The position numbers and the translations under genes are program-made. Of a stretch of DNA of 5,998 nucleotides, positions 1 through 5,335 are shown in pieces. Every line of letters begins with the position of its first letter. The first letter of the stretch is position 1. The notes below the pieces were generated by a model. That model was not told the DNA's origin. It searched no databases and worked only from the letters and a program-made list of their open reading frames with translations. The DNA lies in contig JAUNWB010000091.1 in the NCBI GenBank assembly GCA_030540535.1, positions 1-5,998 on the forward strand. Direction: 5' to 3'. The stretch is from Elusimicrobiales bacterium. GTDB lineage: Bacteria; Elusimicrobiota; Elusimicrobia; Elusimicrobiales; Elusimicrobiaceae.

Positions 1-20
1 GAGGGCAGGGCCCGCATATG

Positions 21-44
21 AAAAACCCCCGGCTACGCCGGGGG
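21..44 (-). terminator. Rho-independent terminator of the ankyrin gene
   Basis: Read on the minus strand, an 8-bp perfect GC-rich stem (26-33 paired with 37-44, three-base loop at 34-36) is followed at once by five Ts (25-21). It lies 26 bases after the stop codon of the ankyrin-repeat gene and is oriented to end that transcript. In the plus direction the stem is followed only by a weak AT stretch, so it probably acts one way. The first 20 bases of the window hold nothing I can identify. Confidence 0.88.
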
Positions 45-70
45 ATATTTATTGTGTGTTCAACCCAAAT

Positions 71-685
71 TTATTTTTTTGCGGCTTTCTTGGCGGCCTG
101 TTTCTTTTTATATTCAGCCTCCCAGGCTTTTTGCTTTTGGCAGGAAGCTAAAATTTTCTGCGCCGTTTGCCCGTATCCGTTTTCAAGGGACGGGTCGGCC
201 CCTTGCGCAACGAAATAGTTATAAATGCGCGTGTTGCATTTTTTTGCCGCCACGTGGAGCGGCGTGTTGCCGTCGCTGCTGGTAACGGAGTATTCGTCCT
301 CCAGTTCGCGCGGGGCGTTAAGCATCAGTTTGCTTAAATCGGCCCGGCGTTCCCCGGTCAGTTTAACCAGCAGTTTAAGCATGGGTTCGTCTTCGTTTTG
401 CGCCGCAATATGAAAAGCGTTCCCTTTGGCGGCGGTGGCCGAAAGGCTGGAATACGGCGCCAGCAGGTAGGCCATGTCCAAATCTTTATTGGTAACGGCC
501 AGCAGGAAAGGCGTTTGGCCTTTTTTGTCCGTGCTTTGGGCCAGCTTGGGGTTTTTGCGCAGCAGTTTATGGGCTTGTGCGCGGTCCCCGTTTTTAACGG
601 CGGTAAATAAATCATCCGCCGGGGCGGCGGCGCACGGAAGGGCGGCCGCAAAGGCAAACAATACGGTTAAAATGAGTTTGTTCAT
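71..685 (-). CDS. Exported ankyrin-repeat protein
   Basis: The 204-residue product starts with a typical signal peptide: MNKL, a hydrophobic stretch at about 4-20, then an Ala-rich AAAAP cleavage region near residues 19-22. Cys18 is preceded by Pro, so a lipobox is unlikely. The mature part has ankyrin-type repeats: a DDLFTAVKNGD helix pair (about 24-50), GQTPFLLAVTNKDLDMAYLL (56-75), KGNAFHIAAQNEDEPMLKLL (87-106), a diverged linker, then DGNTPLHVAAKK (138-149) and YGQTAQKI. The tail (about 184-204) is Lys/Ala-rich and strongly basic. Ankyrin repeats bind other proteins; the partner cannot be read from sequence, and the signal peptide implies a periplasmic or secreted location. The frame stays open upstream to 892, but those codons run through a palindromic element and have no signal character, so I chose the ATG at 685. 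It has its own promoter and terminator and stands alone. Confidence 0.87.
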   Translation of the reverse strand: MNKLILTVLFAFAAALPCAAAPADDLFTAVKNGDRAQAHKLLRKNPKLAQSTDKKGQTPFLLAVTNKDLDMAYLLAPYSSLSATAAKGNAFHIAAQNEDEPMLKLLVKLTGERRADLSKLMLNAPRELEDEYSVTSSDGNTPLHVAAKKCNTRIYNYFVAQGADPSLENGYGQTAQKILASCQKQKAWEAEYKKKQAAKKAAKK

Positions 686-720
686 GTTATCAGTATAGGT
701 GTTTTTTCTGGGTTTGGCAA
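685..720 (-). promoter_or_regulatory. Sigma70-type promoter of the ankyrin gene, apparently leaderless
   Basis: On the minus strand TTGCCA (720-715) and TATACT (697-692) are separated by exactly 17 bases. Each differs from consensus at one position. Counting seven bases past the -10 box places the predicted start at 685, which is the A of the chosen ATG. There is no Shine-Dalgarno sequence before this ATG (the six bases are GATAAC), consistent with a leaderless mRNA. The start point is inferred from spacing only. Confidence 0.62.
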
Positions 721-757
721 GGAGGCTTTCGGAGGCGAGCGAAAGGGGGTTGTATTG

Positions 758-769
758 TTTTTTTTTTTT
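758..769. repeat. Homopolymer tract of 12 T
   Basis: An uninterrupted run of twelve T (plus strand) lies in the divergent intergenic region, about 38 bases upstream of the -35 box of the ankyrin promoter. On that promoter's coding strand it is an A-tract. Such tracts can bend DNA, contact RNA polymerase, or vary in length by slippage. Which of these applies here cannot be told from one sequence. A short inverted repeat (726-731 with 740-745) lies beside it, too far from the T run for a convincing plus-strand terminator. Confidence 0.7.
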
Positions 770-813
770 GATAAACTGGGGATAATTCAAGGTTTTGCGA
801 CTTGCTTTCATAG

Positions 814-919
814 CGTCATCCCCAAAGGTTTTTGTCGGGGATTTACTCCTTAGAAAACAACACGATTCCCGAACCCAGCGGGTGGCCTGCAAGGTGCCGC
901 TTCACATTCGGGAATGACG
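814..919. repeat. Composite palindromic intergenic element (REP/MITE-like)
   Basis: The ends are near-perfect inverted repeats: cgtcatcccc at 814-823 and gggaatgacg at 910-919 (9 of 10 match). Inside are two hairpins. The first pairs ATCCCC (818-823) with GGGGAT (837-842). The second pairs nine bases (865-873 with 907-915) and continues after a small internal loop with 877-881 and 897-901. There is no coding capacity beyond a chance extension of the neighbouring ankyrin frame. The layout matches interspersed palindromic repeats seen in many bacterial genomes; whether it is multicopy in this genome cannot be seen here. No target-site duplication is evident at the ends. Confidence 0.68.
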
Positions 920-963
920 TTGGTGAGGAAAGCCGCCAAACTGTATAAGGGGGGATATTCTCT

Positions 964-1455
964 ATGTGTCAAAAACGCGGATTTACGCTCATAGAGTTGT
1001 TAGTTGTCGTGTTAATTATAGGTATTTTAGCTTCGGTGGCGCTGCCGCAATACCAACTGGCGGTGGCAAAAGCTCGTTTGTCCAACTATGTACAAATGGC
1101 GTCTGGTTTGCGCCGCGCGCAGGAAGCGTATTATATGGCCAACGGACAGTATACCGGCAGTTTGCATGATTTGGACGTTGATTTCTCCAACGCGTGCGTC
1201 ATCCGTGCCGGAGATCCGTCTATTTTGGATTGCCCGTACGCGTATTGGGATAATATTAGCGGGCCCGGGAACGGTACAAGTTTACAAACCAATAGTATTC
1301 TCATCATTTTTTCAGCAAATTCCAAAGACGATCCGCACTCAAATCCGGACGTATCGGTACAGGTATGGTTTGACAATTCCTCTCATCCCGGACAAATTAC
1401 ATGTACAGGCTCTACTCCTTTTGGAACCCGCTTGTGCAAAAGTATGCATTTTTAA
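964..1455 (+). CDS. Type IV pilin-like prepilin (solitary)
   Basis: The 163-residue product has a classic type III (prepilin) signal: a short basic leader MCQKRG, cleavage expected after Gly6 by the PilD/PulO-type peptidase, then mature FTLIE with Glu at position 5 and a hydrophobic helix to about residue 28. This helix anchors the subunit in the inner membrane before assembly into a pilus or pseudopilus. The segment after it ([10 protein letters not shown], then [10 protein letters not shown] at 54-63) is shared with the second pilin in this window. The globular part has two Cys pairs (C78/C90 and C147/C158), the latter likely closing a C-terminal D-loop. The ATG at 964 follows a purine-rich SD-like stretch (947-954). 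A weak TATAAG (944-949) overlaps it. No assembly ATPase, platform or peptidase gene is adjacent, so it could be a pilin, minor pilin or type II secretion pseudopilin; sequence alone does not decide. Confidence 0.9.
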   Translation: MCQKRGFTLIELLVVVLIIGILASVALPQYQLAVAKARLSNYVQMASGLRRAQEAYYMANGQYTGSLHDLDVDFSNACVIRAGDPSILDCPYAYWDNISGPGNGTSLQTNSILIIFSANSKDDPHSNPDVSVQVWFDNSSHPGQITCTGSTPFGTRLCKSMHF

Positions 1456-1462
1456 TTTTTTA

Positions 1463-1478
1463 TGCGGGATATCCCGCA
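1463..1478. repeat. Perfect 16-bp palindrome
   Basis: The sequence tgcgggatatcccgca is its own reverse complement. It lies 8 bases past the pilin stop codon and ahead of the stronger terminator at 1495. As RNA it could form a 6-bp stem with an ATAT loop, but no proper U-tract follows on either strand, so it is not a good terminator. It may be an mRNA 3'-end stabilising hairpin or a binding site for a dimeric protein. Confidence 0.55.
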
Positions 1479-1494
1479 AAATATTTATTTAGAT

Positions 1495-1527
1495 AAAAAA
1501 GCCCCGGTTTTTGCCGGGGCTTTTTTT
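1495..1527. terminator. Bidirectional rho-independent terminator between pilin and metG
   Basis: A 7-bp perfect stem (gccccgg 1501-1507 with ccggggc 1514-1520, six-base loop) is flanked by six As on the left and seven Ts on the right. It therefore has a U-tract in both directions. It serves the convergent plus-strand pilin transcript and the minus-strand kdsC-tmk-holB-metG operon, whose last stop codon ends 9 bases away. Confidence 0.93.
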
Positions 1528-1536
1528 CAAGCAAAC

Positions 1537-3048
1537 TTATTTTTTGTCCGCTTCCAGGCGGGGGAACAAAGGCGGATATTTTTCAATCTTGCCCGGTTCC
1601 AGGCGGCGCTGCATTTCTTTGGCCACGGTGGGCATAAACGGCTCCAGCCATAGGGCCACTTTGCGCAGGCACGCCACCAGCTCCAAAAGGACGGCTTTTG
1701 CGCCTTCCGGGTCTGTCTTGGCCAGTTCCCAGGGCTTTTTCTCGTCGACGAGTTTGTTTAAATCGCCCGCAAAGCCGTAGATGTTTTCCAGCACTTTGTC
1801 AAAGGCCAGGTCTTCGTAGGCTTTGTCAATGGCGGTTTCCACTTCGGCCGATTTGGCGAGCAGTTTATAGTCGCCCTGAATGTCCGCCGGCAGTTCGCCG
1901 ATGTTTTTGGCGGCCATGTTCAGCGTGCGGGAAAGCAGGTTGCCGATGTTGTTGGCCAAGTCGGAATTGTAGCGGTTTTTAAAACTTTCCATGGAAAAAT
2001 CCCCGTCCTGCCCGAACGGCACTTCGCGGAACAGAAACGCGCGGACCGGGTCCACGCCGTATTTGGCGGCCACTTCGGCGGGATCCACAATGTTGCCCCG
2101 CGACTTGGACATTTTTTCCCCTTCCACCGTCCACCAGCCGTGTGCAAACACTTTTTTGGGAAGCGGCAGTCCCAAAGCCATCAGCACCGCCGGCCAAATG
2201 ACCGTGTGGAAACGGAAAATTTCTTTACCCACCATGTGCAAATCGGCGGGCCAGAGGTCTTCGAATTTTTCGGCGCGGATTTGTTTTAACTGCGCTTCGT
2301 GTTCGGCTTTGTCGTCGCAAATCAGCGTGCCGAAACCTGCGGCGGTGATGTAGTTAATCAGCGCGTCGAACCATACGTAAATGGTATGCTGCGGGTTGCT
2401 GGGAACCCGTACGCCCCAGGCTACTTTCGTACGCGTGACGGACAGGTCCTGCAGGCCGCTTTTTACGAAATTGATAATTTCGTTGGCGCGTGTTTTGGGG
2501 CTTAAAAATTCGGGGTGTTCTTCGTAGTATTTTAGGAGCGGTTTTTCGTAGCGGGAAAGTTTAAAGAAATACGTTTCCTCGTGTACTTCGGTCAACGGTT
2601 TTTTGTGTATGGGGCAGAGGCCGCCTTCTAAAATTTCGCTTTCGTTGTAGTACTGTTCGCAGGACAGGCAGTATTTGCCGGAGTAGGAACCCAAATAAAT
2701 ATCACCGCTTTTTAACAATTTTTCGAAAATCGCCTGTACGACGTGTTCGTGTTTGGCGTCGGTGGTGCGGATAAAATCGTCGTACGAAATGTTGAGGGTT
2801 TTCCACATTTCTTTATATTTGGCGGATACTTCGTCCGTCCACGCTTTGGGGGAAACGCCTTTGGCGGCGGCGGATTTTTCGATGTTCGCGCCGTGTTCGT
2901 CGGTGCCCGTCAAAAAGCGCACGTCGAAACCTTTTTGGCGTTTGTAGCGGGATAAAATATCCAGCGCAATCGTGGTGTACGCGTGGCCGATGTGCGGCAC
3001 GGAGTTCACGTAATAAATGGGGGTGGTGGCGTAAAATTTATTCTTCAT
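1537..3048 (-). CDS. metG: Methionine--tRNA ligase (MetRS), short form
   Basis: This cytoplasmic class I aminoacyl-tRNA synthetase charges tRNA-Met with methionine using ATP. The 503-residue protein has the HIGH signature at 19-22 in the Rossmann fold, TGTDEHG at 47-53, a single zinc knuckle in the connective domain (C127, C130, C145, H148; the Thermus-type CxxC...CPxH spacing), and KMSKS at 312-316. The stem-contact and helical anticodon-binding domains follow, with NNIGNLLSR at 366-374. It stops about where the helical domain ends. Many bacterial MetRS are 630-680 residues with a C-terminal Trbp111/EMAPII-like tRNA-binding dimerisation domain, which is absent, and the adjacent DNA does not encode one. 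It is the last gene of the operon, 8 nt after holB, with AGGAG (3058-3054) as ribosome binding site. The ATG at 3048 fits the family N-terminus. Confidence 0.97.
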   Translation of the reverse strand: MKNKFYATTPIYYVNSVPHIGHAYTTIALDILSRYKRQKGFDVRFLTGTDEHGANIEKSAAAKGVSPKAWTDEVSAKYKEMWKTLNISYDDFIRTTDAKHEHVVQAIFEKLLKSGDIYLGSYSGKYCLSCEQYYNESEILEGGLCPIHKKPLTEVHEETYFFKLSRYEKPLLKYYEEHPEFLSPKTRANEIINFVKSGLQDLSVTRTKVAWGVRVPSNPQHTIYVWFDALINYITAAGFGTLICDDKAEHEAQLKQIRAEKFEDLWPADLHMVGKEIFRFHTVIWPAVLMALGLPLPKKVFAHGWWTVEGEKMSKSRGNIVDPAEVAAKYGVDPVRAFLFREVPFGQDGDFSMESFKNRYNSDLANNIGNLLSRTLNMAAKNIGELPADIQGDYKLLAKSAEVETAIDKAYEDLAFDKVLENIYGFAGDLNKLVDEKKPWELAKTDPEGAKAVLLELVACLRKVALWLEPFMPTVAKEMQRRLEPGKIEKYPPLFPRLEADKK

Positions 3049-3053
3049 ATACT

Positions 3054-3059
3054 CTCCTA
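3054..3059 (-). promoter_or_regulatory. metG ribosome binding site overlapping the holB stop
   Basis: On the minus strand TTAGGAGAGT precedes the metG ATG, with AGGAG at 3058-3054 and a 5-base spacer. The holB stop codon TAG (3059-3057) is built into this sequence, so ribosomes ending holB cover the metG start site. This suggests translational coupling. Confidence 0.8.
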
Positions 3060-4073
3060 AAAAATCCGTACGTTCAGCCCGTCCAGGCCCATGAGGGCGG
3101 TTTCCAATACAAGGGCGGGCGATACGTTGCGCGAAATACTGCGTTTGTAATTTTCAAACCGTTTGAGCGCGTTTTGCAGCGCGCGGCGGACTCGTTCGTC
3201 CGGCGCGTTATGCCAGGCTTCGTGCAAGGCGGCGATGGTAACGTCCAGCGCGGCCTGCGCCTCTTTGCGTGCGGTGACGAGCGTGCGGCTAAGCCCCGCC
3301 GCCACGGCGGCCGGACCCTGCGGACTGCAGCCGTGCGGGCCGAACCCCGCGTCAGCGAGCAGCGTCAGCGCGCCGTCCGCTTTGACGGCGCCGGAAACGG
3401 AACCGCCCGCGTAACGGGCGCATAATTCCAAATTTTCCGTTTCGGTTCCGGTTTGAGTCAAAATCTGTTTGATGATTTCGGGCGAAAGCGGCGCAAACGC
3501 AAGCGGCTGGCAGCGCGATAAAATGGTGCGCAGCATGACGGAGCGTTTGTCCGTAATTAAAATCCAAAGCGTTTTTGCCGGCGGTTCTTCGATAAATTTT
3601 AAAAGTGCGTTCGCCGCCGCGCCCTGCATGGTTTGGGCGTGGTCCACAATCAGCACTTTCCAGCCGCCCTGAACGGACTTCTGCTGCGATTTAGCCGTTA
3701 CGTCGCGAATCGTGTCCACGCTGATGTGCTGCTGTTTGGCGATTTCTTTTTCCAGTTCTTCTTCGTAGCCTTTGCTGGTAAAATCTTTTTTTACTTCCAG
3801 CCGCGCCTGGTAGACAAAGTCCACAAACGTTACGTCCGGGTGTGTGCCTTTTTCGATGGCCTGGCAGCTGGCGCAGTGTCCGCACGCGTCGCCGTTTTGG
3901 CGGGCCTGCGGATCTTGGCAGTTGAGTGCTTTGGCGAACTCTTTGGCGGATTTCGCTTTACCCACGCCGTCCGGCCCGTAAAATAAAAGAGCCCCCGGAA
4001 CTTTTTGATTCCGGACCAGATTTTTTAAGTACGAGGAGGCTTTTTCCTGCCCCAGGATATCGGCAAACGGCAT
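3057..4073 (-). CDS. holB: DNA polymerase III subunit delta' (clamp loader)
   Basis: Delta' is a fixed subunit of the DnaX clamp-loader complex that opens the beta clamp and loads it on primed DNA. The 338-residue protein starts with the usual GQEKASSYL region, followed by a P-loop-like GPDGVGKA (33-40). The Ser/Thr after the Lys is replaced by Ala, and the Walker B region (VLIVDHAQTM, 140-149) lacks the acidic pair, as expected for a subunit that does not hydrolyse ATP. Zinc-module cysteines are C52, C64, C67 and C70. The SRC motif (186-188) supplies the arginine finger typical of delta'. The C-terminal helical collar domain ends in a standard NVSPALVLETALM segment. Residues about 86-118 form a charged stretch (YQARLEVKKDF...EEELEKEIAKQ) that seems longer than usual. 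The start overlaps the tmk stop (TAATG) and has no good SD, implying reinitiation. The delta'/DnaX alternative is disfavoured by the degenerate Walker motifs and SRC. Confidence 0.93.
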   Translation of the reverse strand: MPFADILGQEKASSYLKNLVRNQKVPGALLFYGPDGVGKAKSAKEFAKALNCQDPQARQNGDACGHCASCQAIEKGTHPDVTFVDFVYQARLEVKKDFTSKGYEEELEKEIAKQQHISVDTIRDVTAKSQQKSVQGGWKVLIVDHAQTMQGAAANALLKFIEEPPAKTLWILITDKRSVMLRTILSRCQPLAFAPLSPEIIKQILTQTGTETENLELCARYAGGSVSGAVKADGALTLLADAGFGPHGCSPQGPAAVAAGLSRTLVTARKEAQAALDVTIAALHEAWHNAPDERVRRALQNALKRFENYKRSISRNVSPALVLETALMGLDGLNVRIF

Positions 4074-4690
4074 TAGTCTATAATATGGGTTTCTTTTAAA
4101 AGCTGGGTTACGCGCGCTTGGATTTCGGAGATGTTTTTATCCGCGTCAATTAAATGGGCGTTGGGCGTTTTGTCAATCATTTCCAGATAGCCCCGGCGCA
4201 TTTTTTGGCGGAAAGCGATGTCCTCCTGCTCCAAACGGTCGGAGAACAGGTATTCGCCGCGTTCGGTAAAATACTTGTCCGACATTAAAAATACAAGCGT
4301 CAAATCGGGTTTCATGTCCAGCGTGGCAATTTTGTTAAGCGTATCAATAATGTTTAAATCAATGCCGCGGCCGTAGCCCTGGTAGGCGCAGGTGGACATG
4401 GTGTAGCGTTCGCAGATGACGATTTTGCCCGCTTCCAAAGCCGGGATGATTTTTTCCTGCGTGTGCTGGGCGCGGGAGGCTTCGTATAAAAACAGTTCGG
4501 CCATGGGGCGTACGTCCAACCCCGGTTCCAGTACGATTTGGCGGATTTTTTCGGCTGTGGGCGTGCCGCCGGGCTCGCGCGTGAGTACCACGTCTTTTCC
4601 AAGCGCGATTAAATGGTTGACAAGCATTTTTGCCTGGGTGGATTTGCCGCAGCGGTCCGGCCCTTCCAAAACGATAAACTTTCCTTTCAT
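4073..4690 (-). CDS. tmk: Thymidylate kinase (dTMP kinase)
   Basis: The enzyme phosphorylates dTMP to dTDP with ATP, the step common to both routes to dTTP, in the cytoplasm. The 205 residues match the family length. Motifs in order: P-loop EGPDRCGKSTQ (9-19), the dTMP-binding REPGGT (38-43), ERY (94-96) in place of the usual DRY/DRH, AYQGYGRG (102-109), and a LID region with SDRLEQED at 150-157 followed by FRQKMRRGYLEM. The P-loop Arg13 sits where eukaryotic type I kinases have a catalytic Arg, while the LID also carries the basic residues of bacterial type II enzymes. The gene starts one base after the kdsC stop; an SD-like AGGAAGG lies about 11 bases upstream inside kdsC. Its 3' end shares one base with holB. 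Placement beside holB is common in bacteria and ties dTTP supply to replication. Confidence 0.96.
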   Translation of the reverse strand: MKGKFIVLEGPDRCGKSTQAKMLVNHLIALGKDVVLTREPGGTPTAEKIRQIVLEPGLDVRPMAELFLYEASRAQHTQEKIIPALEAGKIVICERYTMSTCAYQGYGRGIDLNIIDTLNKIATLDMKPDLTLVFLMSDKYFTERGEYLFSDRLEQEDIAFRQKMRRGYLEMIDKTPNAHLIDADKNISEIQARVTQLLKETHIID

Positions 4691-4691
4691 A

Positions 4692-5291
4692 CTAAGCGAT
4701 ACCTTCCTGCGACGTGATAATTTCCATTTCGGCCTTGGGGCCAGCCTTCCATTCGGAGCGGTCCATCTGCTCGATTTGCGGCGCCAGTTTGCCTTGGGCG
4801 TTTAGGATAAAATCGATAATTTCGCGGTATGCACCGTCCCCGCCCGCGCGTTTGGTAACATAGTGGGAACATTCTTTGACGCAGTCCAACGCGTTGGGCA
4901 CGGTGGCCGCAAAACCGACGCGTTTTAAAAGAGGCATGTCGGTAATATCGTCGCCGATGTACGCCACTTCTTCGGCCGTAAGGCCTTCGCGCTCTAAAAT
5001 GTCTTTTAAAGGGCCTGTTTTGGTTAAAAAGCCCTGGTAGATGTATTTGTAGCCCAGGTTGCGCGCGCGTTCCACCGTGGTGGGGTGGCGGCGGCCCGTA
5101 ATAATGCCGCAAATAATACCCGCGCCGCGGCAAAGCATAAGCGCGATGCCGTCCTGCGTGTTAAAAGATTTAAATTCGTCTATTTTCCCTTCCGGCGTAA
5201 CGAAAAAGTTCACTTTTCCGTCCGTTAAAATGCCGTCCACGTCGGTCAGAATGGCTTTGATTTTTTTAGCCCGTTTGATAAGTTCTTCCAT
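4692..5291 (-). CDS. kdsC: 3-deoxy-D-manno-octulosonate 8-phosphate phosphatase (KdsC-type HAD)
   Basis: KdsC removes phosphate from KDO-8-phosphate to give KDO, the first sugar of the LPS inner core; it acts in the cytoplasm as a tetramer of cap-less HAD subunits. In this 199-residue protein, motif I is LTDVDGILTDG (15-25; nucleophile D17 and acid/base D19), then FNTQDGIAL (43-51), motif II IITGRR (63-68, T65), a likely motif III Lys91 after YQG, and motif IV YIGDDITDMPLL (111-122). The C-terminal AGGDGAYREIIDFIL-x-x-Q block (149-166) is characteristic of KdsC. About 33 extra residues follow that block, so the protein is a little longer than the usual 170-190. The start at 5291 gives the normal short helix before motif I. 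First gene of the operon, with no SD and an extended -10 promoter directly ahead. Other KDO genes are not in the window. A related HAD phosphatase for another nonulosonate is the main alternative. Confidence 0.92.
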   Translation of the reverse strand: MEELIKRAKKIKAILTDVDGILTDGKVNFFVTPEGKIDEFKSFNTQDGIALMLCRGAGIICGIITGRRHPTTVERARNLGYKYIYQGFLTKTGPLKDILEREGLTAEEVAYIGDDITDMPLLKRVGFAATVPNALDCVKECSHYVTKRAGGDGAYREIIDFILNAQGKLAPQIEQMDRSEWKAGPKAEMEIITSQEGIA

Positions 5292-5292
5292 A

Positions 5293-5308
5293 TATGGGTA
5301 TTATACCA
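5293..5308 (-). promoter_or_regulatory. Extended -10 promoter of the kdsC-tmk-holB-metG operon
   Basis: On the minus strand TGGTATAAT (5308-5300) is a perfect extended -10 element: TG, one base, then consensus TATAAT. No -35 match lies 17 bases upstream (the bases there are GC-only), which extended -10 promoters tolerate. Spacing predicts a start near 5293, two bases before the kdsC ATG at 5291. The intervening ACCCATAT is not an SD. The start codon also lies in a 10-bp palindrome, ccatatatgg (5288-5297). The only other transcription source for the operon would be read-through from the pilin gene. Confidence 0.65.
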
Positions 5309-5311
5309 AAT

Positions 5312-5331
5312 CGGGCGGAGCGGCGCGCCCG
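5312..5331 (-). terminator. GC hairpin after the second pilin, possible weak terminator
   Basis: A 6-bp GC stem (5312-5317 with 5326-5331, eight-base loop) starts 4 bases past the pilin stop codon on the minus strand. It is followed only by ATTTGG, so the U-tract is poor and read-through into kdsC is likely. The hairpin occupies the position where a -35 box for kdsC would lie. Confidence 0.35.
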
Positions 5332-5335
5332 GCTT

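Noticed and set aside
398..610. Long open frames antisense to the ankyrin, metG, holB, tmk and kdsC genes
   Set aside because: They are low-complexity Arg/Ala/Pro/Gly-rich shadows of well-recognised genes, lack SD sites and show no family motifs.
726..769. Plus-strand terminator made of the 726-745 hairpin plus T12
   Set aside because: Twelve bases separate the 6-bp stem from the T run, and no plus-strand gene ends here.
686..892. N-terminal extension of the ankyrin protein by 69 residues
   Set aside because: The extra codons run through the T12 tract and the palindromic element, would hide the signal peptide, and cross a good promoter. The shorter ATG at 685 is favoured.
944..949. TATAAG as the pilin promoter -10 box
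   Set aside because: It overlaps the SD-like stretch, would leave an 8-base leader without it, and the best -35 (TTGGTG at 920-925, 18-base spacer) is poor. Mentioned but not called as a promoter.
3160..3420. GC-rich 3' part of holB as transferred or fused DNA
   Set aside because: The translated segment follows the usual delta' C-terminal collar domain in frame, with no break in motif order. Higher GC alone is not evidence of transfer.
5288..5297. Operator at palindrome ccatatatgg over the kdsC start
   Set aside because: Ten AT-rich bases around a start codon are easily self-complementary by chance. No second copy or known regulator site supports it.
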